Shown here: positions 22,886-32,715 of the stretch, piece after piece | Layout: the number at the start of each line of letters is the position of its first letter | Position numbering within the stretch: position 1 is the stretch's first letter | Source: Locusta migratoria | Taxonomy: Eukaryota; Arthropoda; Insecta; Orthoptera; Acrididae | DNA: 64,000 bases | NCBI GenBank assembly: GCA_026315105.1 | Contig: CM048750.1 | Span: 401,105,002 to 401,169,001 of the forward strand | Reading direction: 5' to 3' | The notes under the pieces: model-generated | Seen by the model: the letters and a program-made list of their open reading frames with translations, nothing else | Databases searched by the model: none | Told to the model about the DNA's origin: nothing | Program-made: the position numbers and the translations under genes

Positions 22886-23649
22886 AAACCTTTAATACAG
22901 TTCAGTAGTCCTCACACCATCAAATAATGTTGTCATTGTTTACAACTGGCAATACGATTTCCTGAAGGCAATAACGTATGTCAAACAGAGAGAAAGTGTG
23001 TGCTTTAATCATATAGGGTTCGCTAGCAAAAAGAAAGAAAAAAAAAAGAAAAGAAAGAAAAACAAATAAAAGAGAGAAAACCAAGAGGCGCGAAAAAGGT
23101 AATTGGGTTCGTGAATGGTTAAACAAAAGGACGGAAATCCAACCAACGGAAAGATTTCTTAAAATATTTTCGAATGAGCATATAACAATACGACAAACTA
23201 CTTGCATTACGAGATAATCGGAAAACAAGACATAATTAAGATACCCGCAATCCCAGCCGATGAAAGATTGAGTGTAACTCTACGAATGTTGGCCACAAGG
23301 TCATTTAAATATTTAAATTTCAGTGCAGTTATGTCCGCTTACACGATTATTCTATTGTATTTTTAACGTCCACTATTTTCCTTATCGATACTGAAGGAGA
23401 TAAATTTCAAGTAATTGCTTAAAAACATTATGTTTATTTCTACGTAATAAACATAATGAAACGGAACCGTCGTTCCGCTTCACGACTTTTATTTGTTTTA
23501 AAAGGAGTCTAAAATCAAAATCAGATCACTTGCCGTTCAAATGGCTATTATTCAGGTGATCAATCCGTTGGTCAATCATCCTAGGATACAGAAATGGGTT
23601 TTGTTTTGTTTGTTTCTCCTTTTTTTTTTTTTACTTGCACCATACTTCC

Positions 23650-24120
23650 TTTCTCTTCCCATCCTTCCTTAGGGCGAGAGGAGAGCATGCTGTATACTGA
23701 GGTGGTGTTAAGTTGCAAAGAACTGGAGTGGAGCTTGTAGAGACATGTTGTCTGAGGATACAGGCAGCTAATGTCGATGACCGACTATGGCTGGTTCGTC
23801 AGATGCATCTTGGGCGCCGATTTTGGCAGGGAGGCCCTCAGCCAATGACGTCGATGGCGCGAAATCTGGTTCGGTTTCGCGTGAGGACAAGGGAGATGAC
23901 TAAAGGGGAGGGGAGTTGCAGGAGGTCAGTAGAAGCGAACGCGTAAGGCGGTCGCCAGGAGAGCGTGGGAACAGTGGAAAGGTAGTTGAGTTACATGTAG
24001 GAGTCTTAGTTGGTAAAGTATGGAATTTTAAGGATTATTAACCTCGACAGTCTAGTTTCATTTGTTGCTGCCCGCGCACTTCTCGGTGCCTCAACATTAA
24101 CTGTAATTTTCTTGAGCTAA
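23650..24120 (+). repeat. GC-richer unidentified block, possibly LTR-like
   Basis: A block with GGGCGAGAGGAGAGCATGC, a CAGATGCATCTTGGGCGCCG stretch and GGCGCGAAATCTGGTTCGG, clearly richer in GC than its surroundings, with a 77-codon frame of no recognised family. Its composition resembles the promoter part of an LTR, but I see no defined ends. Confidence 0.3.
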
Positions 24121-24137
24121 TTACTTAGCTGACTAGA

Positions 24138-24575
24138 ATGAAACGTCACTCTGCATCGGAGTGTGCGTTGATATGAAACTTCCTGGCAGATTAAAATTGT
24201 GTGCCGGAACCAGGACTCGAACCTGGGACCTTTGCCTTGCACGGGCAAGTGCACTACCAACTGTGCTATCCCGACACGACTCACGATGCCGCCTCACAAC
24301 TTTACTTCCACCAGTACCTTGTCTCGTACTTTCCAAACTTCACAGAAACTCTCCTGCAAACACGCAAGACTAGCACTCCTGGAAGAAAGGATATGGTGGA
24401 GACATGGCTTAGCCACAGCCTAAGGAATGTTTCCAGAATGAAACTTCACAACAGTTGAAGTGTTGGTAAAACCCAACATTCCACTTGAAAAGCTCAAAAT
24501 ATCTTACAAAATCTACCATGTGTAAGGACACTGTGTGATAAATATTTTCCAGGTAAGTTATTTGCTGGCGCACAA
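24138..24575 (+). repeat. tRNA-bearing composite repeat, family A, copy 1
   Basis: Order: AATGAAACGTCACTCTGC, ATATGAAACTTCCTGGCAGA, a tRNA-like module on the minus strand (B box as GACTCGAACCTGGGACC, A box as the complement of GATAGCACAGTTGG) and a CTCCTGGAAGAAAGGATATG body. An AATGAAACTTCAC end follows, then an extra tail of about 125 bp to GTTATTTGCTGG. The same order, including the tail, occurs in reverse at 62872-63310. The tail end is duplicated in tandem here (AATATTTTCCAGGTA at about 24541 and 24578). Confidence 0.8.
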
Positions 24576-24599
24576 TATTTTCCAGGTACGTTATTTGCT

Positions 24600-24935
24600 G
24601 GCACACAATTTTAATCTGCCAGGAAGTTTCATATCAGCGCATACTCCGCTGCATAATGAAGTTTCATTCTGGATACATCCCTTAGGCTATGGCTAAGCCA
24701 TGTCTCCACCATATCCTTTCTTCCAGGAGTGCTAGTCTTGCGTGTTTGCAGGAGAGCTTCTGTGAAGTTTGAAAAGTAGGAGACGAGGTACTGGCGGAAG
24801 TAAAGTTGTGAGGTAGCATCGTGAGTCGTGTCGGGATAGCCCAGTCGGTAGTGCGCCTGCCCGCGAAAGGCAAAGGTCCCAGGTTCGAGTCCCGGTTCCG
24901 GCTCACAGTTTTAATCTGCCAGGAAGTTTCACTTA
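24600..24935 (-). repeat. tRNA-bearing repeat, family A, inverted copy 2
   Basis: An inverted copy of 24138-24440 without the extra tail. It contains the better-preserved tRNA-like module, read on the plus strand as an A box (GATAGCCCAGTCGGTAGTGC) and a B box (GGTTCGAGTCCC), with the loop CGCGAAA between GCC and GGC. Together with copy 1 it can form a hairpin with arms of about 280 bp and a loop of about 160 bp. Confidence 0.8.
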
Positions 24936-25099
24936 GCTGACTGTTTGCCTCTAGACAAGGCCCTTACAAACTTGTTCTTGTCTTCTCTAGTCTATGTTTT
25001 TCAGTGAAATAGTGCTCAAATTAATTTTTTTTTATATATCTATCGAGTAATGCACTGGACCTTCAGTCGCAACTGTACCTCTTTGTGTCATGCAATCTC

Positions 25100-25450
25100 A
25101 TCCACATGTTGAGCAGTGCAGATGAAGTACTGTTATTTGGCCATTTTGTTCACATGTTTGGGGGGTAATATTAAATCATTTAACTTGAGTGTGACCGAAA
25201 GGACCGGCGATTTTATTATTATTTCTGTAAGTGGGTTTGTACTTTGAAAATTTCATCCACGTGTTGAGAAGCATAGATGACGTTTTATAAATTGGCCACC
25301 TTGCTCATATATTTTGGAGAGAATATTGATATTTATTCATTTAAGTAGGTTGTGACGGAAAAGACCGGTGTTTTAATCAAGATCTTAAATTGGTTCTCAC
25401 TTAGAAACTTTCATCCAAGTGTTAAGCAGTGCAGTACCTTGCTTATTTAT
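25100..25450. repeat. Tandem repeat, period about 156 bp, just over two units
   Basis: Unit starts at 25100 (ATCCACATGTTGAGCAGTGC), 25255 (ATCCACGTGTTGAGAAGC) and 25413 (ATCCAAGTGTTAAGCAGTGC). Shared internal landmarks are TTGGCCA followed by TGTTCACAT/TGCTCATAT, and GTGTGACCGAAAGGACCGG/GTTGTGACGGAAAAGACCGG. The third unit is cut after about 35 bp. There is no coding potential. Confidence 0.75.
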
Positions 25451-25459
25451 TTCGTAACA

Positions 25460-26699
25460 AATAACAATCTTTTTCTAATAACTAAAGTACGTTCCTAAAG
25501 AACGAGAATTTGACACAAACAACCACGCCAGTCACTCAATAAGCAATTTTAGTTATGGTGTCCTCGGCACAAAATATAGTTGAAGCTGTTGGATACGAAC
25601 CTGTACCTCAGACAACTTGCCTCTGCTCCTATTTTGATGTAACAATGATGGTAGGTTGCGCATGCCAGTAGCTTCAAAGTGGTAAACCATTTAAGCGTCC
25701 TTTCTGTCCTCTTAGTATGGTTGCAAGTCTTTCACACGTAAGAGATCAGATAGAGTTACGATTTGATACCGTTTCGGCCAGCTATTCTTACCTTTGGAGC
25801 CCAATGTTAAACTATGGCAGCCATGACAAAGTTGCTGTTAAATCTATGTATGTTTAATATGTTGTTATTCTGCTTCATGTTTTAGTTAGCAATAAATAAT
25901 GTCAAAAGGAAGCCTTCTATTTAAATCTACTCCTGCTCTACCCCACTCAAAATTATTAAAAATTTTAATTGACCAGTTGTTCCCTGGAAATACATTTAGC
26001 TCTCATTTTGCTGTTGTCTATCGGATCATCCGATACCTGCCCCTTATTTTGTGGCTGCTCCTTTCATATCTATGTATTCCTTGCTTAAAATCATCTAGTC
26101 ATGATACAGGACCAAAGCTACATTAATTTGGTAATTTGCAGTGCTGCAAGGAGCAGCTACACAAGATAAGATGCCTGATCTCTTCAGGCTAGTCTGCATT
26201 ATTCTATTTGTTACAATAAATGCACAGACAGAATCGATAGACGTAGGAGTTGGGACGTAATTTGCACACAGTCATCCGAAATTAAACTATATCCCAGTTC
26301 CGACAGCGCAGGTTCAGTTCAATAATTTTGGGTTTAGATATATGGATTACTCCTATAACATTCGATTAACTGCGCCATTACTTATTTACTCATATTACGT
26401 GCCCGATTCGGATTCATTCAAAGCGTATCGAGATAGAAACGGCCAAGGAACATAGAATAAGAAAGGTATGCCTGAATGAGCTAGTGCACTGTGGTTGGTC
26501 AGCGACTTATTTTGTCACCCGGCAGCCAGACGACAGCCGTCTCCGTTTGTAGCATACGGGATATGACAAAATGAATTTGTTGACGCTTTTTGTCTTCTCA
26601 TTTAACTTAAAGTTTCACACTGAGAGGGATCAGAACACTTTCTGTTAATATGACGTGCATAGTTTCCGAATGCAATGCGTTAAATATTACCAGCAATAA
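25460..26699. other. Unrecognised sequence inside the P-like element interval
   Basis: No domain or repeat recognised. The 75-codon frame at 25899-26126 shows hydrophobic composition but no family motif. Confidence 0.35.
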
Positions 26700-26710
26700 T
26701 GATTTTATCG

Positions 26711-26886
26711 TGAGGCGCTCCAGTCACGGTCAGCACGGCCACTACGGTCGGGGGTTCGAATCCCCCCTCGGGCATGGATATTTGTGCCGTCCTAGTTCGT
26801 AAGTAGTTCATAAGTAGTTTGTAAGTTTGGGGACTGATGACCCCGTAGTTAAGTCCCATAGACTATACAAACATTTGAACATTTTT
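26711..26886 (+). mobile_element. tRNA-derived SINE, slightly 5'-truncated
   Basis: Same family as 7253-7394 and 44517-44710: TGAGGCGCTCCAGTCACGG, the B box GGTTCGAATCC, GGGCATGGATATTTGTGCCG and the 3' end TACAAACATTTGAACATTTT. An exact 11-bp target duplication TGATTTTATCG flanks it (26700-26710 and 26887-26897). The extreme 5' end with the A box is missing. Confidence 0.9.
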
Positions 26887-26999
26887 TGATTTTATCGGCA
26901 CACAAAACTTGGGGCAATGTTCGAATTCATGCTCGTGTTTTAGGCACCTAGCTACGATTAATATTTCAATTACATTAGTAGTTTCACAAACTTTTTGTG

Positions 27000-29860
27000 G
27001 ACAGAACAATGATAATTTGTAACCTTATCTGACAAAGATGACACAAAGACTGTGTGGAAGATGCTGAAGGGTATGGTGTCCAGAGTAGAGTCTTTCTTGC
27101 TGAAATTCGTTTCATCACATCAGTTTTAGCGCTTTTGTTTAAACGTCTAATGCGTATATAAGTTCTTGTTCTTACGTATAACTAAACTATTTTCCTGTCA
27201 AGTTCCGGGAGTTTTTCATTTATGTAGTCTGCTAAGGCTCCCCTCACCTTACTACAACGAGAAATAGTAGAACCATGGAACGCAGCAAATATAATTTCCA
27301 GCTCATGTACTGTGGCCAACAACTCAGGAGAGGGAGAAATGAGGTTTTGAAATAACAGTAATATATTAAGGCATTATCATTCACGTCTCCACAAGCGTGC
27401 AATGAATCATTTTACTCGACGTTTAAAAGAACGTTTTCTGTAGAGACGTCAGACGATTCATCAGTTACTCTGATGCATAACTCGCTTGAGATAAAACGTG
27501 CAAAGTCTTCCTCCGTTTCATCAGCAGGTGTCAGGTAGTTTTCAGAAGCAGAATTTCATATTTGTCCTCTGTAATCGAAGCACCAAGAGACAGAGATATT
27601 TTACTTGTACTTCCAGTCAGTATCAATAAACGTATTCTTTTTCTCACCTTAAAAGGCGTGGGATGATTGTAAAATATACCAAGACCTCGACTTCTAGAAA
27701 AGAAATTGTCTAGACACCCTGAATCAGCCTGGCAGTCAATATATAAGTTGCACCAGAATTTTTCATATCATTATAAAGTCCAAAAAGTGAATTTATTGAT
27801 GTAATGAATCCCTTCTGAAACGGGAGGAGACAGTTTCTTTTCCCTATTCGCATATTAGTACAAATTTCTAGAAATCTTTTTAAAGGGTTTTCCTGACTTT
27901 TCATACAAACTCCATAACTACCTCTAAGTGGAGCTTTTTGATCTTGAGGTTTTTCTCGAGTTCAACACATCGAAAACATCGTTTACTAGCTCAATGAAGC
28001 TTCCTTCACGATCTTTATGATAGACATATTTCACAGATTGGGCAGTGAGGCGTGCAAATAGCTGTGCAGCCATATGAACATTTTGACGATCACGTCCAGT
28101 AACATTAAACTGAACCTCCGATACATGATGAGTTATCGAAAGATCACCTTTCTGATGTTGCAGAAGATCTTCTAGCACAGTTCTGGTAATCACTGTAGCA
28201 TCAGGCAAACTAATTATGTCATCAAGAAAATGATTCTGTAGTAATTTAAGCAAGTGCGGAATGTCAAAGAAAACCCAGACTTTTCTGCTATAATCAACAG
28301 GACTCGAAAAAAATATCTTGTATGTAGACACACCAAGTTGCTTCCACACTCTCATATTTTTGTCCCCCATGTCACACGTAACAGCTACAATACAGATGCC
28401 TGCACTTTCAACTTCTTTTATGATACTTTGCAACAATGACTAGACATTGCAAACATCAAAATCATAATAAACTGGTTGCTTCCACTTCGAAAAAAAGCTG
28501 GGAACCATGGCGACCTGAACATTGTTGTGAGGTCCGAGTATGACATCATCGGATGAATCGTATGTCACATGTCCATCAATGTTCATTTCGTCAAAGCTCA
28601 GGACTGCAGTCGCCTCTAATAATGTGAACAGTTGTGATCTACCTTTAATTAAATCTCAAAACTGGTTTCAAAATACCTGGTTGACACTTGAACTGTTTTG
28701 TCCATTTCTAGACTGTTGACCTGCAGGGAAAAGGATAGTTCTTCCTCCTCAGATAGGCATATGCATAGGAGAAAAAGCTCTCAATTTAAGAGCATTTGCA
28801 ATGTCCTCTGAGCTCCATTTTACTTGCTTTCTTTTCTTTAGCAGGCAGCGTACTTGTCCCTGTGTGAAACACTGAGAAAGTATAGTTCCCACATCCGAGC
28901 ATACACATTTATGCTTCTTAGTATTAGACATAGTGCGCCTCAGTTGCACAGTGGTAGAGTGCCAGACTACAAATCCAAAGGTCACGGGTTCAATTCCAGC
29001 CAGGTCCTATGATTTTTATCTGTTACGTTCCACTTCTTTCACCTCTGGCAGTATTTCTCATGTGAAAAATATCGAGTAGCACCATGGTTCGGAACCCACG
29101 TTAAACTGTAGGTCCCCCTATAACTAACAGGGTAAGTCAGGAGGAAGGCAACGGCATACCACCTCCAAACAGGACCATGCCTAGTAAAGCACTGTGGTTT
29201 TCAAACCAATCTTCAGATTGTTGACTGCTTTACCTTTAGTATTAGACAAATAACGTTTTAGAGAAACAGCATGCTTCTTGAATTCTTTCATAAACTACGT
29301 TTTTTTGTTCGGGTAGAGCATTTTTAATCCTCAAACTAATTTATTCTTTTCTCAGTTCTTCGATTTCCTGGTCTTTTAGTGCAATTAGTGGATTAGTAAA
29401 AACATCTGCATTGTTATCTTTGTCCAGTTTACTTTTCTTTGGAGACAAAGTTTTCAGCATCGAGAGTGGTCTTTTTTTTACTGATCTAACTTTGGTGTGA
29501 CGTTCTCTCTATGTTACAATATTATCGGTAACATTGCACGTGCTTGGACCTGCAACTTCTAATTTATTTCCGTGCCAGTTTGGAATTTTTTGAGACGGAA
29601 CAGCATTATCCTGCAGCAATTTCCTTTTCGGTAGACCTAACACTTCATTTTGTAAGTCTCGTTTATAGTCGGATTCTCAAAAATGTTCCGAGCAAATTCT
29701 TGCATTTTTTACATTAATTTTGTTCTCTCGTTTATACCGAGTAATCCATTTACGCTGTAATTCAACATTTTTTTGGAAAACGATGATAAATTACACCTCC
29801 GGTTTTACATCTGCTATTGCTACATTCATCAACTGCACAATTCGACGTATTTGTAGTCAT
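27000..29860 (-). pseudogene. P-element-type transposase with THAP domain, disrupted
   Basis: P-type transposases are GTP-dependent DNA transposases with an N-terminal THAP zinc finger. The minus strand starts MTTNTSNCAVDECSNSRCK at 29860, giving the CX4C of the THAP C2CH finger; after a frameshift in an A-run come WITRYKREN, ICSEHF (the CX2H pair) and LPKRKLLQDNAVPS. The frame 28985-28749 encodes FTQGQVRCLLKKRKQVKWS and EDIANALKLRAFSP, the helix-turn-helix part. The frame 28436-27924 encodes AVTCDMGDKNMRVWKQLGVS, VWVFFDIPHLLKLLQN and MAAQLFARLTAQSVKY, the core. 27904-27710 continues with RFLEICTNMRIG. A SINE at 28931-29235 and several stops break it. Confidence 0.8.
28931..29235 (+). mobile_element. 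Second-family tRNA-derived SINE, full length
   Basis: The head carries an A box (TTGCACAGTGGTAGAGTGCC) and a B box (GGTTCAATTCC) at tRNA spacing; the body runs to GATTGTTGACTGCTTTACC. The insertion is bounded by a perfect 13-bp duplication TTAGTATTAGACA (28918-28930 and 29236-29248). It lies in the P-like transposase on the opposite strand. Head and tail are both present, so this copy could once have been transcribed by Pol III. Confidence 0.9.
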
Positions 29861-30020
29861 TATTTCAGAAAATGAAACAAAAAACTAATGCAGCAATCTG
29901 TTTCACAACTGAAAATTCATCAGGGCAAGAAATACACATGCAACACGAACTCACGCTTTCGATAGAAACACTTGCGTCAATGTTGTAACTAACCTGCGGT
30001 AGCTGCCGGATGACGTCACA

Positions 30021-30290
30021 GCTCACAGGCGGAGGCCAACGAGGGAGACAGGCTCCGGCGCGCCTGTCAAATTACGTAAGCAAGGTAGGCCTGAGCCGGC
30101 GCGATCGCTAGCGGATTGGCCGGGCGCTAGGGTACAGCCACAGCCTACTCTACTGTAGAGTCGGCTGTGGTACAGCCCACTTCCTCGTAGCAGCGGGCCA
30201 CTCAGGTAGCGATCGCGCCGGCTCAGGACTACCTTGCTTACGTAATTTGACAGGCGCGCCGTGGCCTGTCTCTCTTGTTGGCCTCGTCAC
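30021..30290. repeat. GC-rich inverted repeat with about 80-bp arms
   Basis: The left arm (GAGGCCAACGAGGGAGACAG through CCGGCGCGATCGCTAG) is the near-exact complement of the right arm (TAGCGATCGCGCCGGCTCAG through CTTGTTGGCCTC). Arms share the segment CAAATTACGTAAGCAAGGTA without change. The loop contains a smaller palindrome around 30135-30172. CpG density is far above the surroundings. A GTCACAG heptamer lies outside both arms and may be a target duplication. It is either a separate MITE or the subterminal part of the P-like element. Confidence 0.8.
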
Positions 30291-30499
30291 AGACAAATAT
30301 GGCGTACAATAACGCAGTTGATCGATTTTACACTCCCCTGAGAAACGGCAAATGTAAACACTAATAAGCAGTAGTTATGCGATAGACTCTAGCGCTCTGA
30401 GGCTATCGCGCGAAACATCTGAACAACGAATATTGTCAAACAGGAAAATATTTTTGGACCCATCAATACTGCTCTGTCAATATTTACGGTATTGACAAT

Positions 30500-30565
30500 A
30501 CGTCAATACCCACGCGCACGCAATATATATATTGACAATATTATTGAACGTGTGAGGGCCCCTTT
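30500..30565. repeat. Right terminal inverted repeat of the P-like element
   Basis: The complement of the left terminus: ATTGAACGTGTGAGGGCCCC followed by TTT, preceded by CAATATATATATTGACAATA-like subterminal repeats. Confidence 0.65.
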
Positions 30566-30584
30566 ATGTTCGACTCTGAAACGG

Positions 30585-31151
30585 GTGAAACAGTTTTCAC
30601 ACTACTTTTTGCAATCGTGACGTAATTGTGACGTAGCGGCGCTGCGAAGTCGACCTGAAACCAGACTATCGATTTGTCGATCGCTGTTGCGTCGAGTTAA
30701 TGTTTAGGGCTGTGTAATGTGGGAATTGTAAGGAAATTGACAGTTGTGGAACTGTAGTTATAGCAACGAATGTTTATAAGAATGTCATTGTGTAGCGCGT
30801 GTAATACTTCCTCCATTTTAATCAGAAATTTTCGTTTGTTGTGTTCAGTGCTTGGCCCTTAAACGATAATTAGTGTTTAAAAAAGTAGTAGGTAGCCTAC
30901 TTACTGCTTTTAAATGTCCCATACAGCACTGTAGGAACCAATCTATGAAACACATATATGCTTATACTTCGTTGGAGAAATTACCAATTTACTAGTAGTA
31001 ATGAATAGCATTGAGTGTTCAGCTTTTCTGATATGAATGTGCTAATACAAACAAATGCTACTTACAGTGAGAACGACATTACTGGAACACGTTTAAATAA
31101 CATTCCAGTCAAATATCCCCTTAAATGACTATATTTTACAATTGCCTAGCA

Positions 31152-31201
<50 letters not shown>

Positions 31202-31468
31202 CCCCTTCCTTTATACACTATTCTATTGCCCTAGGGTGTATTATCTCAACAGTAAACTAGTTTAGCGAACTGGCTGATAACAGCCGACTCCGTGTAGAGT
31301 CGGCTGTGTCACAGCATAGGCCTATTTAAAATTATTTAGCTTTATCTCAAGTAAACAAGTAGTCGAAAGGCACACAGCTCACACTGGCTCGTTCACAACT
31401 CGATAGTCGAAAGCTGACGGGTGACGTCACGATTGCAAAAGGTAGTGTGAAAACTGTTTCGCCCCCCG
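30585..31468. mobile_element. TIR-bounded DNA element of about 880 bp
   Basis: TGAAACAGTTTTCACACTAC at 30589 and its complement GTAGTGTGAAAACTGTTTCG ending at 31464 are near-identical ends. The match continues inward through TTTTGCAATCGTGACGT and, after a gap, CGACTATCGA. The interior has no open frame. It contains a 43-base poly-A and a hairpin. It starts about 20 bp beyond the P-like terminus. No clear target duplication was found, so the superfamily is open. Confidence 0.65.
31155..31197. repeat. Poly-A run (43 A)
   Basis: Homopolymer in the middle of the 880-bp TIR element, followed by TCTTCCCCTTCC. The context resembles an expanded A-tract; no retroposon body was recognised. Confidence 0.9.
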
Positions 31469-31901
31469 TTTATTTTACAAGGTTTTTGAAACAGTGCATA
31501 CCGCTGCGAGACGGTTCCCCTATGTATGTAATTTGTCTATTCCACCTCAGGCAGTCAGTTGTGAATAAATCTGCATGTAAATCACCACGTTTACATGCAA
31601 CACATCTTCCGAATGACGAAAACCGAGTTTCGTAAACCATTTTTCGCTGTCGTGTTTACACTTTACATGTCATAGCCTGAATTGGATTTCCTATCCCACT
31701 TAACATGGCGGCTGAAAAACAGCTGATTCAGTTCCTGATTTAGTCAATACAATCGCTATTTTTCTTTACTTAAATATACAGATATATGCTTAGTCTAATA
31801 TTTATACTATTATTTCACGGTAGAAAATGTCACTCTGTCCATATGTGCCGAAAATTCTTAACAAGAAAACACAATCTGACAACCCAAGAACGCTTCAAAA
31901 A

Positions 31902-32060
31902 GGTTGCGTTTACATGGACACGAAAATCGATTGTGGAACTGGAAAACCGCTTTAGTGGATTTCCAGAATCGATTTTGGGGTGTTTACACATGACCAACCA
32001 AAAGCGGATTTGAAAAATCGGTTTAAGAAGTCCGGTTTTGGAAGCCCATGTAAACAGGGT
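31902..32060. repeat. Small MITE-like hairpin upstream of the Derlin exon
   Basis: GGTTGCGTTTACATGG at 31902 faces CCATGTAAACAGGGT ending at 32060. Inside, AAAATCGATT and AATCGATTTT form a further inverted pair. GTTTACA or TGTAAAC occurs repeatedly between 31590 and 32060. The form is that of a short terminal-inverted-repeat element about 500 bp before the first coding exon. Confidence 0.5.
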
Positions 32061-32379
32061 GTATATGAATCTGAAAATAAACTTTATCGTTCCTAAAATG
32101 TTGGATACCAGCCTGATGTGATCGATATCTGTAATAATCGATATTTTCCAGGGTCTCGAAAAGAATGTCGTCGTCATGTGAAGTTGTTTGAACTTTGATG
32201 TGCGTCACTGTGTTGGTTGAAATACTGAAAAGGATGTTTGGTTGACCATGTCATGTATGGTTTGTGATGTGACACGTGGCTAACAGTAATTCGTGTGACA
32301 GTGTGCAATCTAATAATCACACCAGATATGGAAGATTCATGACATTGGTATTCGTGGTGTAGCTAATTCCTAAACAAAC

Positions 32380-32538
32380 GCCGCAGCGATGAGAGCAGAG
32401 TGATTTAAGTTTAGAGGGTCCAAAGCAAATGGGATTAGTTGACATTTATTAGTTTTGTAGGTAATACAAAATGCCAGTTTTTGTACAGTTATCTGTTGTA
32501 GATTTTGCACTCTGTGTAATGGTGATTCTGTGTTTCAG
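32380..32538 (+). promoter_or_regulatory. Possible 5' untranslated exon and short intron of Derlin-1
   Basis: An acceptor-like TGTGTTTCAG ends at 32538, 24 bases before the Derlin start codon. A donor-like TTTTGTAG|GTAATAC lies at 32459/32460. If used, they would define a 79-bp intron and put the upstream untranslated exon before 32459. No TATA box or initiator is clear. This is inference from splice-site shape alone. Confidence 0.25.
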
Positions 32539-32562
32539 AAACGTACTTGGCTACGAAGAAGA

Positions 32563-32715
32563 ATGAGTGACTTAAGTAATTGGTTCAATTCCTTACCAAT
32601 CTTCACGAGATGGTGGATGGCACTGACAGCTGGGTTTTCTCTTCTGGGGCGTTTTGGAGTGTTGAAAGGCTTTACTCTCGTCCTACTTTACGAACCTTTC
32701 ATCCATAAATTTCAG
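32563..32715 (+). CDS. DERL1: Derlin-1 homologue, first coding exon
   Basis: Derlins are ER-membrane rhomboid pseudoproteases that help move misfolded proteins out of the ER for degradation, working with p97/VCP and E3 ligases. The exon encodes 51 residues, MSDLSNWFNSLPIFTRWW...FIHKFQ. The start MSDxxxWFxSxPxxTRxW and the end in ...FQ agree with the N-terminus of animal Derlin-1. Residues about 17-34 are the first hydrophobic segment. The ATG at 32563 is the first in frame and gives the family's usual N-terminus. The exon ends CAG|GTTTGG in phase 0; the donor is weak at +3 and +4. The next residues of the family, IWRP, start the exon at 56227. About a third of a roughly 250-residue protein is in this window. 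Confidence 0.9.

Larger units (their letters stand above)
22827..30565 (-). mobile_element. P-like DNA transposon bounded by GGGGCCC terminal repeats
   Basis: AAAGGGGCCCTCACACG at 22827 and its complement CGTGTGAGGGCCCCTTT ending at 30565 are matching termini. The similarity continues inward through TCAATA and TGACAATA-like motifs for about 50 bp. Between them lies a P-element-type transposase remnant with an N-terminal THAP domain, oriented from right to left. The interval also contains a SINE at 26711, a SINE at 28931, a tRNA-bearing inverted pair at 24.1-24.9 kb, a 156-bp tandem repeat and a GC-rich palindrome, all probably later insertions. P elements make 8-bp duplications; only a shared GACTCT is seen near both edges, so the ends need proof. 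Confidence 0.6.

Noticed and set aside
24133..24458. Overlapping frames reading PEPGLEPGTF or similar, also at 24682-24906 and 62990-63310
   Set aside because: Produced by the tRNA-like module of family A (B box region) in several frames; they appear in every copy and have no protein features.
28931..29010. A possible tRNA gene inside the P-like transposase
   Set aside because: It is the head of a SINE with a 13-bp target duplication.
32530..32562. An upstream start giving a longer Derlin N-terminus (FQKRTWLRRR...)
   Set aside because: No ATG begins that extension, an acceptor-like TTTCAG ends at 32538, and the family starts at MSD.
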